Source: Anaeramoeba flamelloides (lineage: Eukaryota > Metamonada > Anaeramoebidae). Taken from it: a DNA stretch of 64,000 bases. Made by a program: the position numbers and the translations under genes. Positions 45,546 to 56,800 of the stretch are shown here, piece by piece. The notes under the pieces are model-generated. The model did not search any database. It was not told where the DNA came from and saw only the letters and a list, made by a program, of their open reading frames with translations. The number at the start of each line of letters is the position of its first letter. The stretch's first letter is position 1. The stretch is taken from positions 3,873,001-3,937,000 of the forward strand of contig JANTQA010000015.1 of the NCBI GenBank assembly GCA_027625915.1, given 5' to 3'.

Positions 45546-46421
45546 TTACATTCTACCAGATCCTTGTAAATTAGTATTATTGATATTTTGATTCTTGTTC
45601 ATTAATATATTTAAATTATTTCCACCAAACCCATGCATTCCTTGAGTACCCATTCCTGTGAGCAAAGGGTTATTGTTGATTAATGTCCCCACTCTTTGTG
45701 ATAAGTTGGACATTTGAGATGTATTAAAAGTAGAAGACTGGGTATTTATTTTAATAAGGTTATTATTACCATTTTGCATGTTACTTCGGTTTTTTAAGTC
45801 GTTATTTTCATTTTTGGATGATTGAACAGGCTTATTCTTAGCGAGCAAACGCTCTTCTTGTGATCCATGTTTTTCGCCTTGGCCAGAATTTTTATAAGCA
45901 TACCCAACGGTTATTACTTTATTATAAAAAAATTGGTTGTTCATTGAGGAAATGGCACGATCAGAAGACTCAAAATCAGCATATTTAATAAACGCATAGC
46001 CTTTAGATTCGTGGGTGTCAACGTCACGTATAATTTTAGGTGCGCTGATCATTTTACCAAAGTGGCCAAAGGTTTCGTGTAATAGCTGCTCGTCCACGTT
46101 TGAATCTAAATTCCCAATATACAAATTTGCACCAACGTCGAGGGTCTTTTGGGACACATTAGATTTGGAGATCCGAAGCGGTTTGTCATATAATTTGATC
46201 ATGTTTAAGACCATCTGGGCATAAATAGCATCCTTTGCAGATTTTAATTCAATAAAGCCATAGCCTTGGTGTTCACCTGTAATTCGATCCTTGGGGATAT
46301 ACACACCAACTACAGGTGCCACTTGAATGAAGAGTTCCCAGATTAATTCTTCATCAACACGTTGATCTAAATTACCAACATAAAGCGTTGCTTCTTGGTT
46401 CTTTTCTCTTACTCTTGTCAT
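45546..46421 (-). CDS. SF3B4: Splicing factor 3B subunit 4 (SAP49/Hsh49)
   Basis: SF3B4 belongs to the SF3b part of U2 snRNP and contacts pre-mRNA near the branch site. Single exon, 291 aa. RRM1: RNP2 LYVGNL at 13-18 and RNP1 QGYGFIEL at 52-59; between them PKDRITGEHQGYGF closely follows the human protein. NMIKLYDKPLRISKSN and LDVGANLYIGNL bridge to RRM2: RNP2 at 100-105, RNP1 KGYAFIKY at 140-147. ITVGYAYK..GQGEKHGSQEERLLA matches the conserved end of RRM2. The long Pro/Gly-rich tail of animal SF3B4 is replaced by ~95 residues rich in Asn, Ser and Met (NNNLI, NNNPLL). The start is the ATG at 46419-46421. No intron. Its product would act on the many introns seen here. Confidence 0.95.
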   Translation of the reverse strand: MTRVREKNQEATLYVGNLDQRVDEELIWELFIQVAPVVGVYIPKDRITGEHQGYGFIELKSAKDAIYAQMVLNMIKLYDKPLRISKSNVSQKTLDVGANLYIGNLDSNVDEQLLHETFGHFGKMISAPKIIRDVDTHESKGYAFIKYADFESSDRAISSMNNQFFYNKVITVGYAYKNSGQGEKHGSQEERLLAKNKPVQSSKNENNDLKNRSNMQNGNNNLIKINTQSSTFNTSQMSNLSQRVGTLINNNPLLTGMGTQGMHGFGGNNLNILMNKNQNINNTNLQGSGRM

Positions 46422-46814
46422 CCGAGAAAAAATGCAAAAACCAAAAGTAAAAAAAAATGAATTTATGACTTTTTGTGAAATTGGTTAAAAGTTTAATTGA
46501 AAGACAAACCATGAAGTTATCAATATTTAAATGGTATTTGAATGGTTTACAAAAACGAGGAAAAGAGTAAAGGTTGTAAAATATGATTGGTTTCAAAAAT
46601 ACAAATAACAAAGATTCCATTTTTTTTAAGGTATTATTGATTTGAGATTTTTCAAAACTAATAATTTAAGGTGAGTAATCAAAGAGAATATTGAGTGATA
46701 ATCATTGTCTGTTACCAGTATGTATCTAAATTTCAAAATTTTCTGTTAAGATTGTTTATAAAAACTTTGATAAGAAGAGTAACAAAAAATTTATGATAAA
46801 GGGTAATTAATCTA

Positions 46815-47289
46815 CAGTGATCAAAATAATACGTGCTCAAAGACTATAATCCGTGTTTCAAAATATTTTCCCTGTTTTTTTTATTCTTGTTCCCAGGCAA
46901 CATCCAATCTGCTACCAAATAGTTTACCTGAGCCCAAATCAATTTTGAAAGTAAAGGTCTGGTTATTTGATTGATAATTTAAATTATTCATGCAAATAGT
47001 TGAATTTTTTTGAATTTTTTTAATTTTTTTGAAATTTTTGGTTTTTTTTATTATTAAAATTTTCATAAAAATTTACTCTATTTTTTGAGATAAATTTTGA
47101 GATTTGATCCTTCATTTTTAGAATTTCTTTTTAAATAATAGAACTTTAAGAAACCAACACCATATTTTTTTAGGGTTTATTATCAGTTTCTTTGATTGGC
47201 AAATATATAGGTCTTCTATAATTAAAAAACACGCTTTTTATTTTGAAACACACTCTAAATTTTTTTTGTACACTTTATTGTGACTACAG
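46815..47289. mobile_element. Probable Tc1/mariner-type element remnant (475 bp)
   Basis: TA, then CAGTGATCAAAATAATACGT and, 40 bp in, GTGTTTCAAAATA; the right end reads inversely CTGTAGTCACAATAAAGTG and GTGTTTCAAAATAAAA before TA. Imperfect but matching terminal repeats. A minus-strand ATG frame at 46881-47066 ends FTFKIDLGSGKLFGSRLDVA plus WEQE and a stop. It looks like real protein but I cannot match it to a transposase domain. Confidence 0.5.
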
Positions 47290-48377
47290 TAAACAGGATA
47301 AATAGTTGTGAGAAAATAATTTTGTCTCATTAACTCAATTATTGTTTCTAATGAACTTTAACACTATCTTTATTTTATGTTCGATGAAAAATAAACTACA
47401 ATTTGTCAATAGAAAAAATCGTTTATTGGAATATGAGTGAAAGTAAAACAAAATATTTCGATTTTTCGTTTGTTTTTTTAAAGATTTTTAAGGAAAATTA
47501 ATAAGAAGTTTTATTGATTAAATACTTTTCAAAATTTTCTAAAAAAAAAAAATAAATTTTAGATCGATATTGTTTACCTTTTTCTTTACATACTTTCTAC
47601 TATATATTCAAGGATATTTATATTATATACCTCATTTCTTGAATATTTAGAAACAAAGTTAAAAGTTAGAAGAATAAGAGGGTTTTTTATACTGATATTT
47701 TTTAAGGTAAATTTGAAATTTGTATTGTGAAAATAATATTGTCCGAAATATCAAATTTTCAATTAAAAAAAACGAAAATTTTAACAATAAAAAGATCTCT
47801 TGGCCCAAAATTCTTTTAAGTCAATAAATGTATTGTTCATCTGAAAAGTGATATTTATTGATCATTCAATATAGAAATTCATTGATAATTACTAATATTT
47901 ATTTTTTTTATTGTTTATTTTAATTTTCTGAATTAAATTAAAGCAATTAGTTGAGGAATGAAAAAAAATAAAATACTCTAAAGAAAAACAACAGGGAAAT
48001 CATATCAACTTTTTTTTTTTTTTTAATTATTTTTGAAAATTCTTGAATGAAATTATAATAATATAATAACATATTCGGATTTTTAATAGAGAGAATTTTT
48101 AATATTGTTTCAAGGTAAAAAATTGAGCAATATTGTTTAGTTTTGTTAATTTATATCAAAAATGGCCATTTTTTGTCTTGTAAAAAAATTTTATTACTTA
48201 TTTTTTTATTACTTTCACCAATATCTCATTTTATAGTTTTTCAAGAGAAAAGAACTGTATCATTTTAAAGTAATAATTTTTGTTAATTGGTACCCAATTC
48301 AGTAATTATAGATATACATTTCCTGTTGAAAAGTTTTCTTCAAAATGTTATTAACTACAGGATTATATATATATATA

Positions 48378-48573
48378 CAGTCAGTTTCACTTTTAAGGCA
48401 CAAACTTTCAACGAAATTTAAGGCACAAAAAAATCTCAAATTAAGGCACAAAATTTGGAATTTCATTTTTTACAATTTATTTTTATTAGAATTTGAATTT
48501 TGTACCTTAATTTAAAGATTATTATTGTGCCTTAAATTTGATTGAAAGTTTGTCTTAAAAGTGAAACTGACTG
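48378..48573. mobile_element. MITE, family CAGTCAGTTCC, copy (196 bp)
   Basis: TA flanks (48376-48377 and 48574-48575). CAGTCAGTTTCACTTTTAAG at the left, exact inverse at the right. Interior built of AAGGCACAAA blocks and their inverses. Inserted at a TA repeat. Confidence 0.9.
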
Positions 48574-49276
48574 TATAAGATTTTGATACAAGTTATTAAA
48601 AAAAAAATTATTTTAGTATAAAAATGGTTTTTAAATGCAATTAATATATTTAAAACAGAAATAATATAATATTAGTATAATAGATTTTTCTTTTTTGAAC
48701 CTATAAAACATTTTTTGGATGAAAAATTTGTATTTAGAAGGTTAACTATAAAATATTATTTTCTGATCTTTTGAATTTATTTTATCATTGAGATATTATC
48801 CTCAAAAAATAGTAAATAATTACAATTTTATCTATTTAAAGTTGAATTGTCAAATGATCTCAAATAATCAATGGGTATCAAGATTTTTTTGTTGAAATTT
48901 AAAATGGGAATTCAACAAAAAAAAAACATAATAATTCATTGAGTGAAAATCCCGTTACAGTATTGTAGGTGGTTTGTTTATAAATTGCAATTGATTTGTT
49001 TTTGGTAAATATTCTATGGATTTAATTAAATTCATTTTTCTTTGGAATACGATAAAAGAATAGGATAAAAATTGAAAAGGATAAAATGCAAAATAATTTT
49101 AACTCAGGTTAAAAAATATACTAAATTACAATTTTTAAGAATTTAGAAATAGGAAAATCGATGGGGTTCAAATGTTGTTTCTTCAACTATTCGTTTGTGT
49201 ATTGTTATCTGTTATAAAAGAATAACTATCAAAAAAGAAAATTTTTCTGTTAATTATTGTGTTCATTTATTCAATA

Positions 49277-49474
49277 CAGTCATTTCCACATTTAAGGCAC
49301 AAACTTTCAACGAAATTTAAGGCACAATAAAGATCTCCAATTAAGGCACAAAATTCAGATTCTAGTAAAATAAAGTGTAAAAAATAAATAATTTAAAATT
49401 TTGTGCCTTAATTTGAAATTTTTTTGTGGCTTAAATTTCGTTGATAGTTTCTGCCTTAAAAGTGGAACTGACTG
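49277..49474. mobile_element. MITE, family CAGTCAGTTCC, copy (198 bp)
   Basis: TA flanks. CAGTCATTTCCACATTTAAG at the left and CTTAAAAGTGGAACTGACTG at the right; same interior as 48378-48573, 700 bp away. Confidence 0.9.
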
Positions 49475-50217
49475 TAATTAAAATGGTTTCTTTAAAAAGA
49501 AAAAAAAGGGAATTTTTCTGTAAAGTTTTTATTTTATGTTTTTTTAGCTTGATATTGAGTGTTAATTTTTTTCTATAATTTTACTCAACATAAAATAATA
49601 AAAATAACTTTTAATTCTTTTTGGAAAAATTATTATAATTATTCTATAACTAATTCCAAAATTAGAAATCAGAACAATCTCAGTTATACTTGAAAAAAAA
49701 AAGCAAGAAAAAATATAGATCAAATAACCAATCAATTAAAAGTATTTATTAACTCTTTCCAATTAATTATTTGTTTTTACAATTATTACTTACTCTTCAA
49801 ATGTTTTTTACAATCCAAAGGGGTTATCGATAAATAAAATATGAAAAATTTTGGGAAAATATATTAAAAAATAAAAAATGAATTATGAGGAGTTAATTTT
49901 GAGAAACCATTTTTTTAAAAAGAATAATATTAATAAACCAAAAAATTGATAATTTTAAGAAAAAAAAATATTTTTCAAAAAACTCTTGATAATGAGTATG
50001 AAATATTTCCAATCTTGTATATGGCCAAATTAATCATAATAAAATTGCATAAGTTCTTTTTCCACTGGGGTTGATTGAAACGCTCATTACATATCTTATG
50101 ATTGGTAAATATTTTCTTAGAATGACAATTCGATTATAAAATAAAATTAATGAAAAAGTTTTTCTCAGAGTTTTTTTGATTGAAACAAAAGATAAAATAT
50201 TTTTTTATATTTAGAGC

Positions 50218-50701
50218 AGTGAAAAAAATACCGGACATGAAAACAATCCCTGACAAGATTTTTAATTGTGAATATTAGTAAAATTATTGTGTAATTTCAT
50301 TTATTGACAATCAAATTATATTTTTTAAGAATCGAACTTTTTCAATTATAACTCCCCCACTTATTAGAAAGATGATTGATGAAATCACACTTGTTCAAAA
50401 CACCATTCAATCAATCAAAAAACAAGAAGAAAAATTATCATTTTTTAAACTCTAGTAAACCTCAATAAAACTGGATTGTTTTTCAAAAAAAGTTGATCAA
50501 CATTATGGCTATCAAACAATTACTCAAGTATTCTTTAGACACCTTACTTTGATGGACTTTAGGTAGGTTTATTACTAATCTCATAAAAAAATTGGTTATT
50601 TATAATAAGGATATAATTGAAATTAGACAAAAATTTTACTAATACTCACAATTAAAAATCTTGTCAGGGATTTTTTTCATGTCCGGTATTTTTTCCCTAC
50701 T
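50218..50701. mobile_element. MITE, family CCGGACATG, copy 3 (484 bp)
   Basis: Very similar to 23151-23632 along its whole length, differing by scattered substitutions. Left end CAGTGAAAAAAATACCGGAC, right end CATGTCCGGTATTTTTTCCC. It ends about 170 bp before the NUP205 start codon. Confidence 0.85.
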
Positions 50702-50874
50702 CGATCCAAAATTGGTTTAAAAGAATTTCCTGTAACTCCATATTCTCAGAAACAAAAATCGAATTTCAAAATAAGTTCATATACTAATTAAAAGCAGATG
50801 TGTTTGGATAATTGAAATTCAAGTCAATTTTCATTTTTTTTTAAATCCAATCTGTTAGGTATTTTATATCCCTA

Positions 50875-53800
50875 ATGTCAACAAATTATATTAAACGGAA
50901 AAAAATAAAGAACTATCTTTCTGAAACACTGCCAAGTGAACAATTAAATGAATTTTTACAAGACAACCTTCAAACATTTCTTCGACCTTTATTACATAAA
51001 GTAAACAGATCCAAAAAAACAAAAAACAAAAAAAAACCAAAAAAAAAAACAAAAAAAACATCCCCCAATTGAACCTACTAATCTTTTCTTATCTCATTTT
51101 TTTGTTTAAAATAAAAGAAACCAAATCACGAGTTAAGAAAAAAATGGTTGCAAGGAGAAACCAAATTTGGAAACAAGCCTTTAAGTCAAAAACACATCAA
51201 CCATGTTATTGAAATTAGTAACAAAAAGCAACTTAATGAAAAAGATTCTTATGAACTTTTCCAACGTACTAAACAAATAGTAAGTTATTTTATTTTTTTC
51301 TTTTTAAATTAAAACCAAAACAATTCACTTACTTCACACTTTGTGCTGATTGAATTACTTTTCCCATTTTTTAAAAAAAAAAAAAAAAAAAAAATCAAAA
51401 TATTTTCTTTTTGGTTCTTCGAAAATACTTTGACGATCAACAGACATAATTTTATAAAAACGAATGAATTTAATTAAATAAGAATTTAAGATCTTTTACA
51501 GAAATCTAAATATGTGTTCTTTTGAACAGTTTAAATTTTGTTCTCTTGATCGTTTTCAAATTGTATGACAAATAATTCATTAACTTTTTGGATGATGTAT
51601 TTAAAACCAAGTTCGTTCATTTAATTTTAACCCATTAAGAATTTTTCCTAATGTAAAAACCTTTTATGTTGGCTAAAGTAGGCTAGTATTAAAATAAAAT
51701 GCTCAAGAATTGAATTATGTGAATGCGTCCCTTTCTTCGAGTTTATAACCAAAATTTTGTTTACGTTAGAATTTTAAAAAGCTTATTAATTCTGACAAAA
51801 CCCCAAAACCTTTCAAAATTTTTTTGGCCCGAGTTCCATTTTGCGAATTCTTGTGAATCACCTCGGATAAAGAAAAATAAAGAAATTTATTCTTTCAAAT
51901 CCAAAGAATCGATAAAAATAAGTTGATTTTGGAAATGCTCTTTCAAATGAAATACTTTGAAAGCAGAGTTTATAAATTGTAAAAAAGCAAAATTGAACCA
52001 AAAATTGTGTGACATTTTTTTGAATTCATCAGTCATATACAGCCATTTTCAAAAGGTGCGGGGAAAGGGTTTAAACAGGTGTTGCCCAATCTTCTTTGAA
52101 ATTTTCCAAACAGTTCCAATAACACTTTTTAAAAGTTTAGTCTTCACTTTTTTACAACTGCTGTTTACATTTTCAAAAATCAAAGACAAAAGGTGTTTAA
52201 AAAAGTTGCTCAAAAAAAGTTCAAAAGAGGTAAACAAATTGTGAATTTGCCATTTTTTGAGAAGTTACATTATTAGTATAGTTATACTTGTAGTCATACG
52301 ACTTTTGTATCATGTGGATTTTCAAAAAACCCACATTTATACAGCTAAATCGAATACTCCTTAGTGGTCGGGATTTGAAGATATTGTGACAAGATAATTA
52401 TTTTGTCCCACCTGTCTATATTAGGTTTTTTAGGGAATCTTTTTGCTGAATCTGAATTACCGAACAGAAATTACAGAAAATGAATTACCGAACAGAAATT
52501 CCAAAATCGATGATTTTTTTGTTTAAATTTTCAAGATCAGTCATCTTTTTAGGTAATAATTTTTGCTGAATCTGAATTACCGAACAGAAATTACAGAAAA
52601 TGAATTATGTAATAGAAATTCAAAAATATATTTTTTTGATTAAACTTTCAAGATCAGTCATCTTTTTGGTAATAGGTTTGCTGAAAATGAATGAAGGAAC
52701 ATAAAATCCCAAAATAGATGATCATTAAAATTAAAAAGATCAAAAAATCAATAAAGTATTTTAAATTGAAAAAATTGAAACAAAATAATAAAATTATAGA
52801 TTTGGCTTTCCTTATTTCAATTCCTTGGTCTTATCTTATTAGAGTATTACAATATATTTATATATATATCATTTTTTATTGGATTTCTAGGCATTCATCA
52901 AGACTTCTTTTTATCTGGGATATGATAAAATAAATAATGTTTTATTCACTTTACTGTACTAATATAAAACTATTTTCTTATCTCTTGAAACTCTTTTATT
53001 ATTAAAATATGTTTCTTCTCATTACAGCTATCTGTTTTTTGGGTTTTAAATACATATTATGACTTTTAAATTATTTGAGTTTACCATTTTTTTACTAAAG
53101 ACTTTAATTTTGTAAAAAACAAAAAATTATCAAAAAATTGTATTTTGGAACAGAAATTCCATAATACCTTTTGCATATAATAAATTCCGTAAAATATATA
53201 TTATGTTAAATATTGTATATAACATAAACTACATAAAAAAATTTCATAAAAAAAAAAATTAGAACTCAAAAAATGGAGGAATATCTTTTGATTTTTTTTA
53301 AAAGCATTTTCTGTTCCTACTTGATTTATCAAATGAAAATACGTGTCTTTATTACTAAATATTCTTTTTTTTATTTCGAAATAGAAATTACTAAAAATCC
53401 CTATTGAACAACTTTTGGAAAACTTTTTTTAAAATGGCCTTACCCAAATCTTAACTGTAGCCATTTAAAAAAAAAGGTGACAAAAAAAGTTATTAAAAAA
53501 TATCTTAAAGAAGTTGTCAAAATTAAAGAGAAATGTTTGGTGAACAGTATAAAAGACTTTTTTTGAAACTTGCTTTACTCTTTTCATCATTTATAAGAAT
53601 CTTTTTTGAAAATTGAATGGTATTTCACAATAAAAATATTTTTTACTTTTCTCTAAATCAAATCACTAAAGTTATGAGTTTTTCAAATATAATTTTTTTA
53701 AAGGTTGAAATATTTGCTATTAATCTCTCGCTGGATCACATATATACCAATATGAGGTTATAAAAAAATCTTTAATTATTTTTTAAAACAGGTACACTTC

Positions 53801-56800
53801 ATTTCCAAATTTGTGTGAATCATTCACGCTTTTGTTCAACAAAAATTTTAAAAAGAAAATTTCGCAAATTAAAAAGAAAAAAACAATTTTTTGTTTTTAT
53901 TCCAATGAGTAAAGTGGGCATGTGTAAAATAATTATTTATTTTTGTCTGCAGTGCCAATATCATATATTTTGGGATCTCTTTTACAAAAACGATTGACAA
54001 AAAAGGTAACATTTTGGGGTATGTGAATTCACACAATAAATAAATTGTGAAAATGTTGTGAAAATAATTTTTTTTGATCACCTATTCTGGTTTAATAGAA
54101 TATTTTCAACAATCTAAAAAATTTTTTTTCATTTTCATTTTCACAATTTCCTTCACAAATTTATTCAAATTAGTTACATTTTCGGTAATGCCATTCACAA
54201 ACAAAAAAAAAATATTTGAACAAGGATTGAAAGTGGGTAATTTTTAATTGTTAACAACTTTATAACAAATCAATTTTTAGATTTTTTTTTTTTTGTGAAT
54301 TCACAATTCAAAATGTTACCGTTTTTGTGAAAAACAATTTTTGTGTGAAAAATTAAAATGAAAATGTTGTGTAGTCATAAAAAATAATGTGAAGAAATTA
54401 CAATTCTCGAGATCATGTTCACCTAAAAATGAAAATCCTTGCAAAATACCACAATTATTTATTCAATAATAGATATGATCATTTCAAAAAAAAACAATAA
54501 TCAAAAAATCCAAGACTATCAAAAACAAAATGATAAAATATGAAAACAATAAAATTTTATTTTTTAATAGGATGTAAAAAAGATCAAATAAAATTGAATT
54601 TTGTTTAAATTTATACTGTCATTTAATAACTGATTTTGAAGCATACATCCTTAATTTATCTCAAAAACAAAAATTAAGGATTATAAGGTATTTCCAAAAA
54701 AGTAGGGAATCATTTTTTTTTTATATTTTATGGAAATATTCTCTTTGCAAGTATTTATATTTGTAAATAAGTAATCTAAAATGAAGGGGAATTTTACAAA
54801 GTATTGGATTAGAACTTATTGTTTGAATTTCAAAATAGATTCAATCTAAATATTTCGAAAAAATGAAAAATAATTACACACTTTTTTATGTCCAAAACGA
54901 GTTCACTGCAAATCTCAATAAAAAATTGGTAATATGATAAGTATACAACCGATTTTTCAAATAAAAAAATAAAATTATAATTTTTTTCTTCTATTCAAAA
55001 TTTTATCAAGATTAAACCTCTCTTAGGAAAACAATTTTTACGATCTAAAAAGAAAAAAATAACCACCAATTTTCATTCCCTAAAAAATATCAGATAAAAT
55101 TGAGATCAAAAACTTTTATATCTTTAATTAAAGTAATGTCTTGCAAATAAACACATTGAATTATTACCAAGAATCAATAAATGATTTTTAATGGTTTTGT
55201 ATATTTAAATACTTTTTTGAAACAAGTTTAATAAAGATAATTAAAAAATAAATTTGCCCAGCTTTTTTGGAAATAAACACAATTTCAAAAATTGTTACTC
55301 ACCTGAAATAATAAATTGAATATATATCTATATATATCCTTTAGTATTCAAGAACAAAAAATAATTAAATCTGATTTGTAATTAACTTTTGAATCATTCC
55401 AAATATATAAAAACCTGATATTTAAGAAATTAAAAAAAAATAAAACCAAAAACTATAAAAAAATGAGTCACAATTTTTGAAATGAGCATTACCGATTTTT
55501 TATTACTGAACTTTCACTAAAAAAAAGTTAACAACGAGATTGTTTACTAATAATTAAATTCATTTTTAAAGACATTACAGAGCCTCAATTTTCTTAGTGA
55601 TTATTGGTCTTTTTGAAGATCTTTTTTTTTTTTCCATTGATCTTTTACAAAAAAAAAAAGTATCAAAAAAAAAAAAAAAAGAAATTGAAAAAAAAGAAAA
55701 AGAAAAAGAAAACGAAAAAAAGAATTTTGATAAAAGCAAAATAAGAATTTGCAATATTAGAAAAAATGATTATAATCCAAAAATTAAAAAATATTTTCTT
55801 GATAAGAATATTGGAATAAACCCTCAAAACAATTTCCATTAACATTATAAAGTGAGTCGAAATTTTTGAAATCTAGCTTTGATTAATTTATTTGATCGAT
55901 TTTTTGTTTGGACAAAAGTTGAATTTTGGTGTCTAAAAATTTTTGAATTGGTTTTTAGTTAGTAATTATCAAGTATAAATTCTGATTTGTCAAAAGTTCG
56001 GTTTTGCATATATTATTATTTTCTGATTATTTTCCCACGTTAGAAAAGTTAAAAAAAAAAAACTTCGCGGTGTTGTTTTAATTAACAAATGAGCTTATTC
56101 ATCAACAAACCACGGATTTTATTAGACACTAACCAAACTTTTTTTCAAATAAATACTATTAAATTCGAATTTTGAAAAAAAAAAATAAATTTAAAATCAA
56201 AAGTCCAATAAGGAAGAGCCAAATTAATTCAAGATTTTTCTTTTTGAATTTGTTTATAAAGATCTTTTTTATTTTTTCCACTTTTTGAAATCATTAAATG
56301 GAAAATTGAAATCAAAATTTTTCATTTTTTCTAATTGGAAAATGATAGTATTATTTGAGTTTTTTTTCTTTTGGATTTTGGGTAGTTTACTTTTCAATTG
56401 TAGGGTTGGTTCATCAAATCTGAAGGAAACAACATAATTTTCTTTTTGAGAGAAGCTATTTGAGTCGGAATAAAATTCACTATTTGTAAATAAAATCAGA
56501 TAATTTCAGAGATTACTCCTCCTCTCACTTAATTGATATAAGTAGTGCAAAGTTATGTTTGCTTCTTCTCAAACAATAATAAATGAAAAAATGTTTAAAA
56601 AAATTAATATCAATTTTGTTTTGCTTTCTAATTATATTAATATAAATATTCTATATTAAAATAAATAAATAAAAAATAAACTAATTTATTAACAGCAAAA
56701 AGAATATGGAACAGATTTAACAACGTCGATCGAAGTTGAATATTATAAAGATCGAGAATATCAATTATCAAATTTAATTGAACTTTTTGAAAGCCAACTT

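Larger units (their letters stand above)
46422..50874. other. 4.5-kb divergent intergenic region between SF3B4 and NUP205
   Basis: Carries a Tc1/mariner-like remnant (46815-47289), two CAGTCAGTTCC MITEs and one CCGGACATG MITE. The remaining stretches (47300-48370, 48580-49270, 49480-50210) are AT-rich with nothing recognised. Confidence 0.55.
51280..56695 (+). other. Giant second intron of NUP205 (5416 nt)
   Basis: Donor GTAAGT at 51280, acceptor TTATTAACAG ending 56695. It contains a 120-bp tandem repeat (52441-52720), an inverted-repeat pair (TGACAAAAAAGGTAACATTT at about 53995, with the inverse near 54310), and the three-repeat element at 55283-55871. No further exon with nucleoporin similarity was found. 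Confidence 0.85.
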
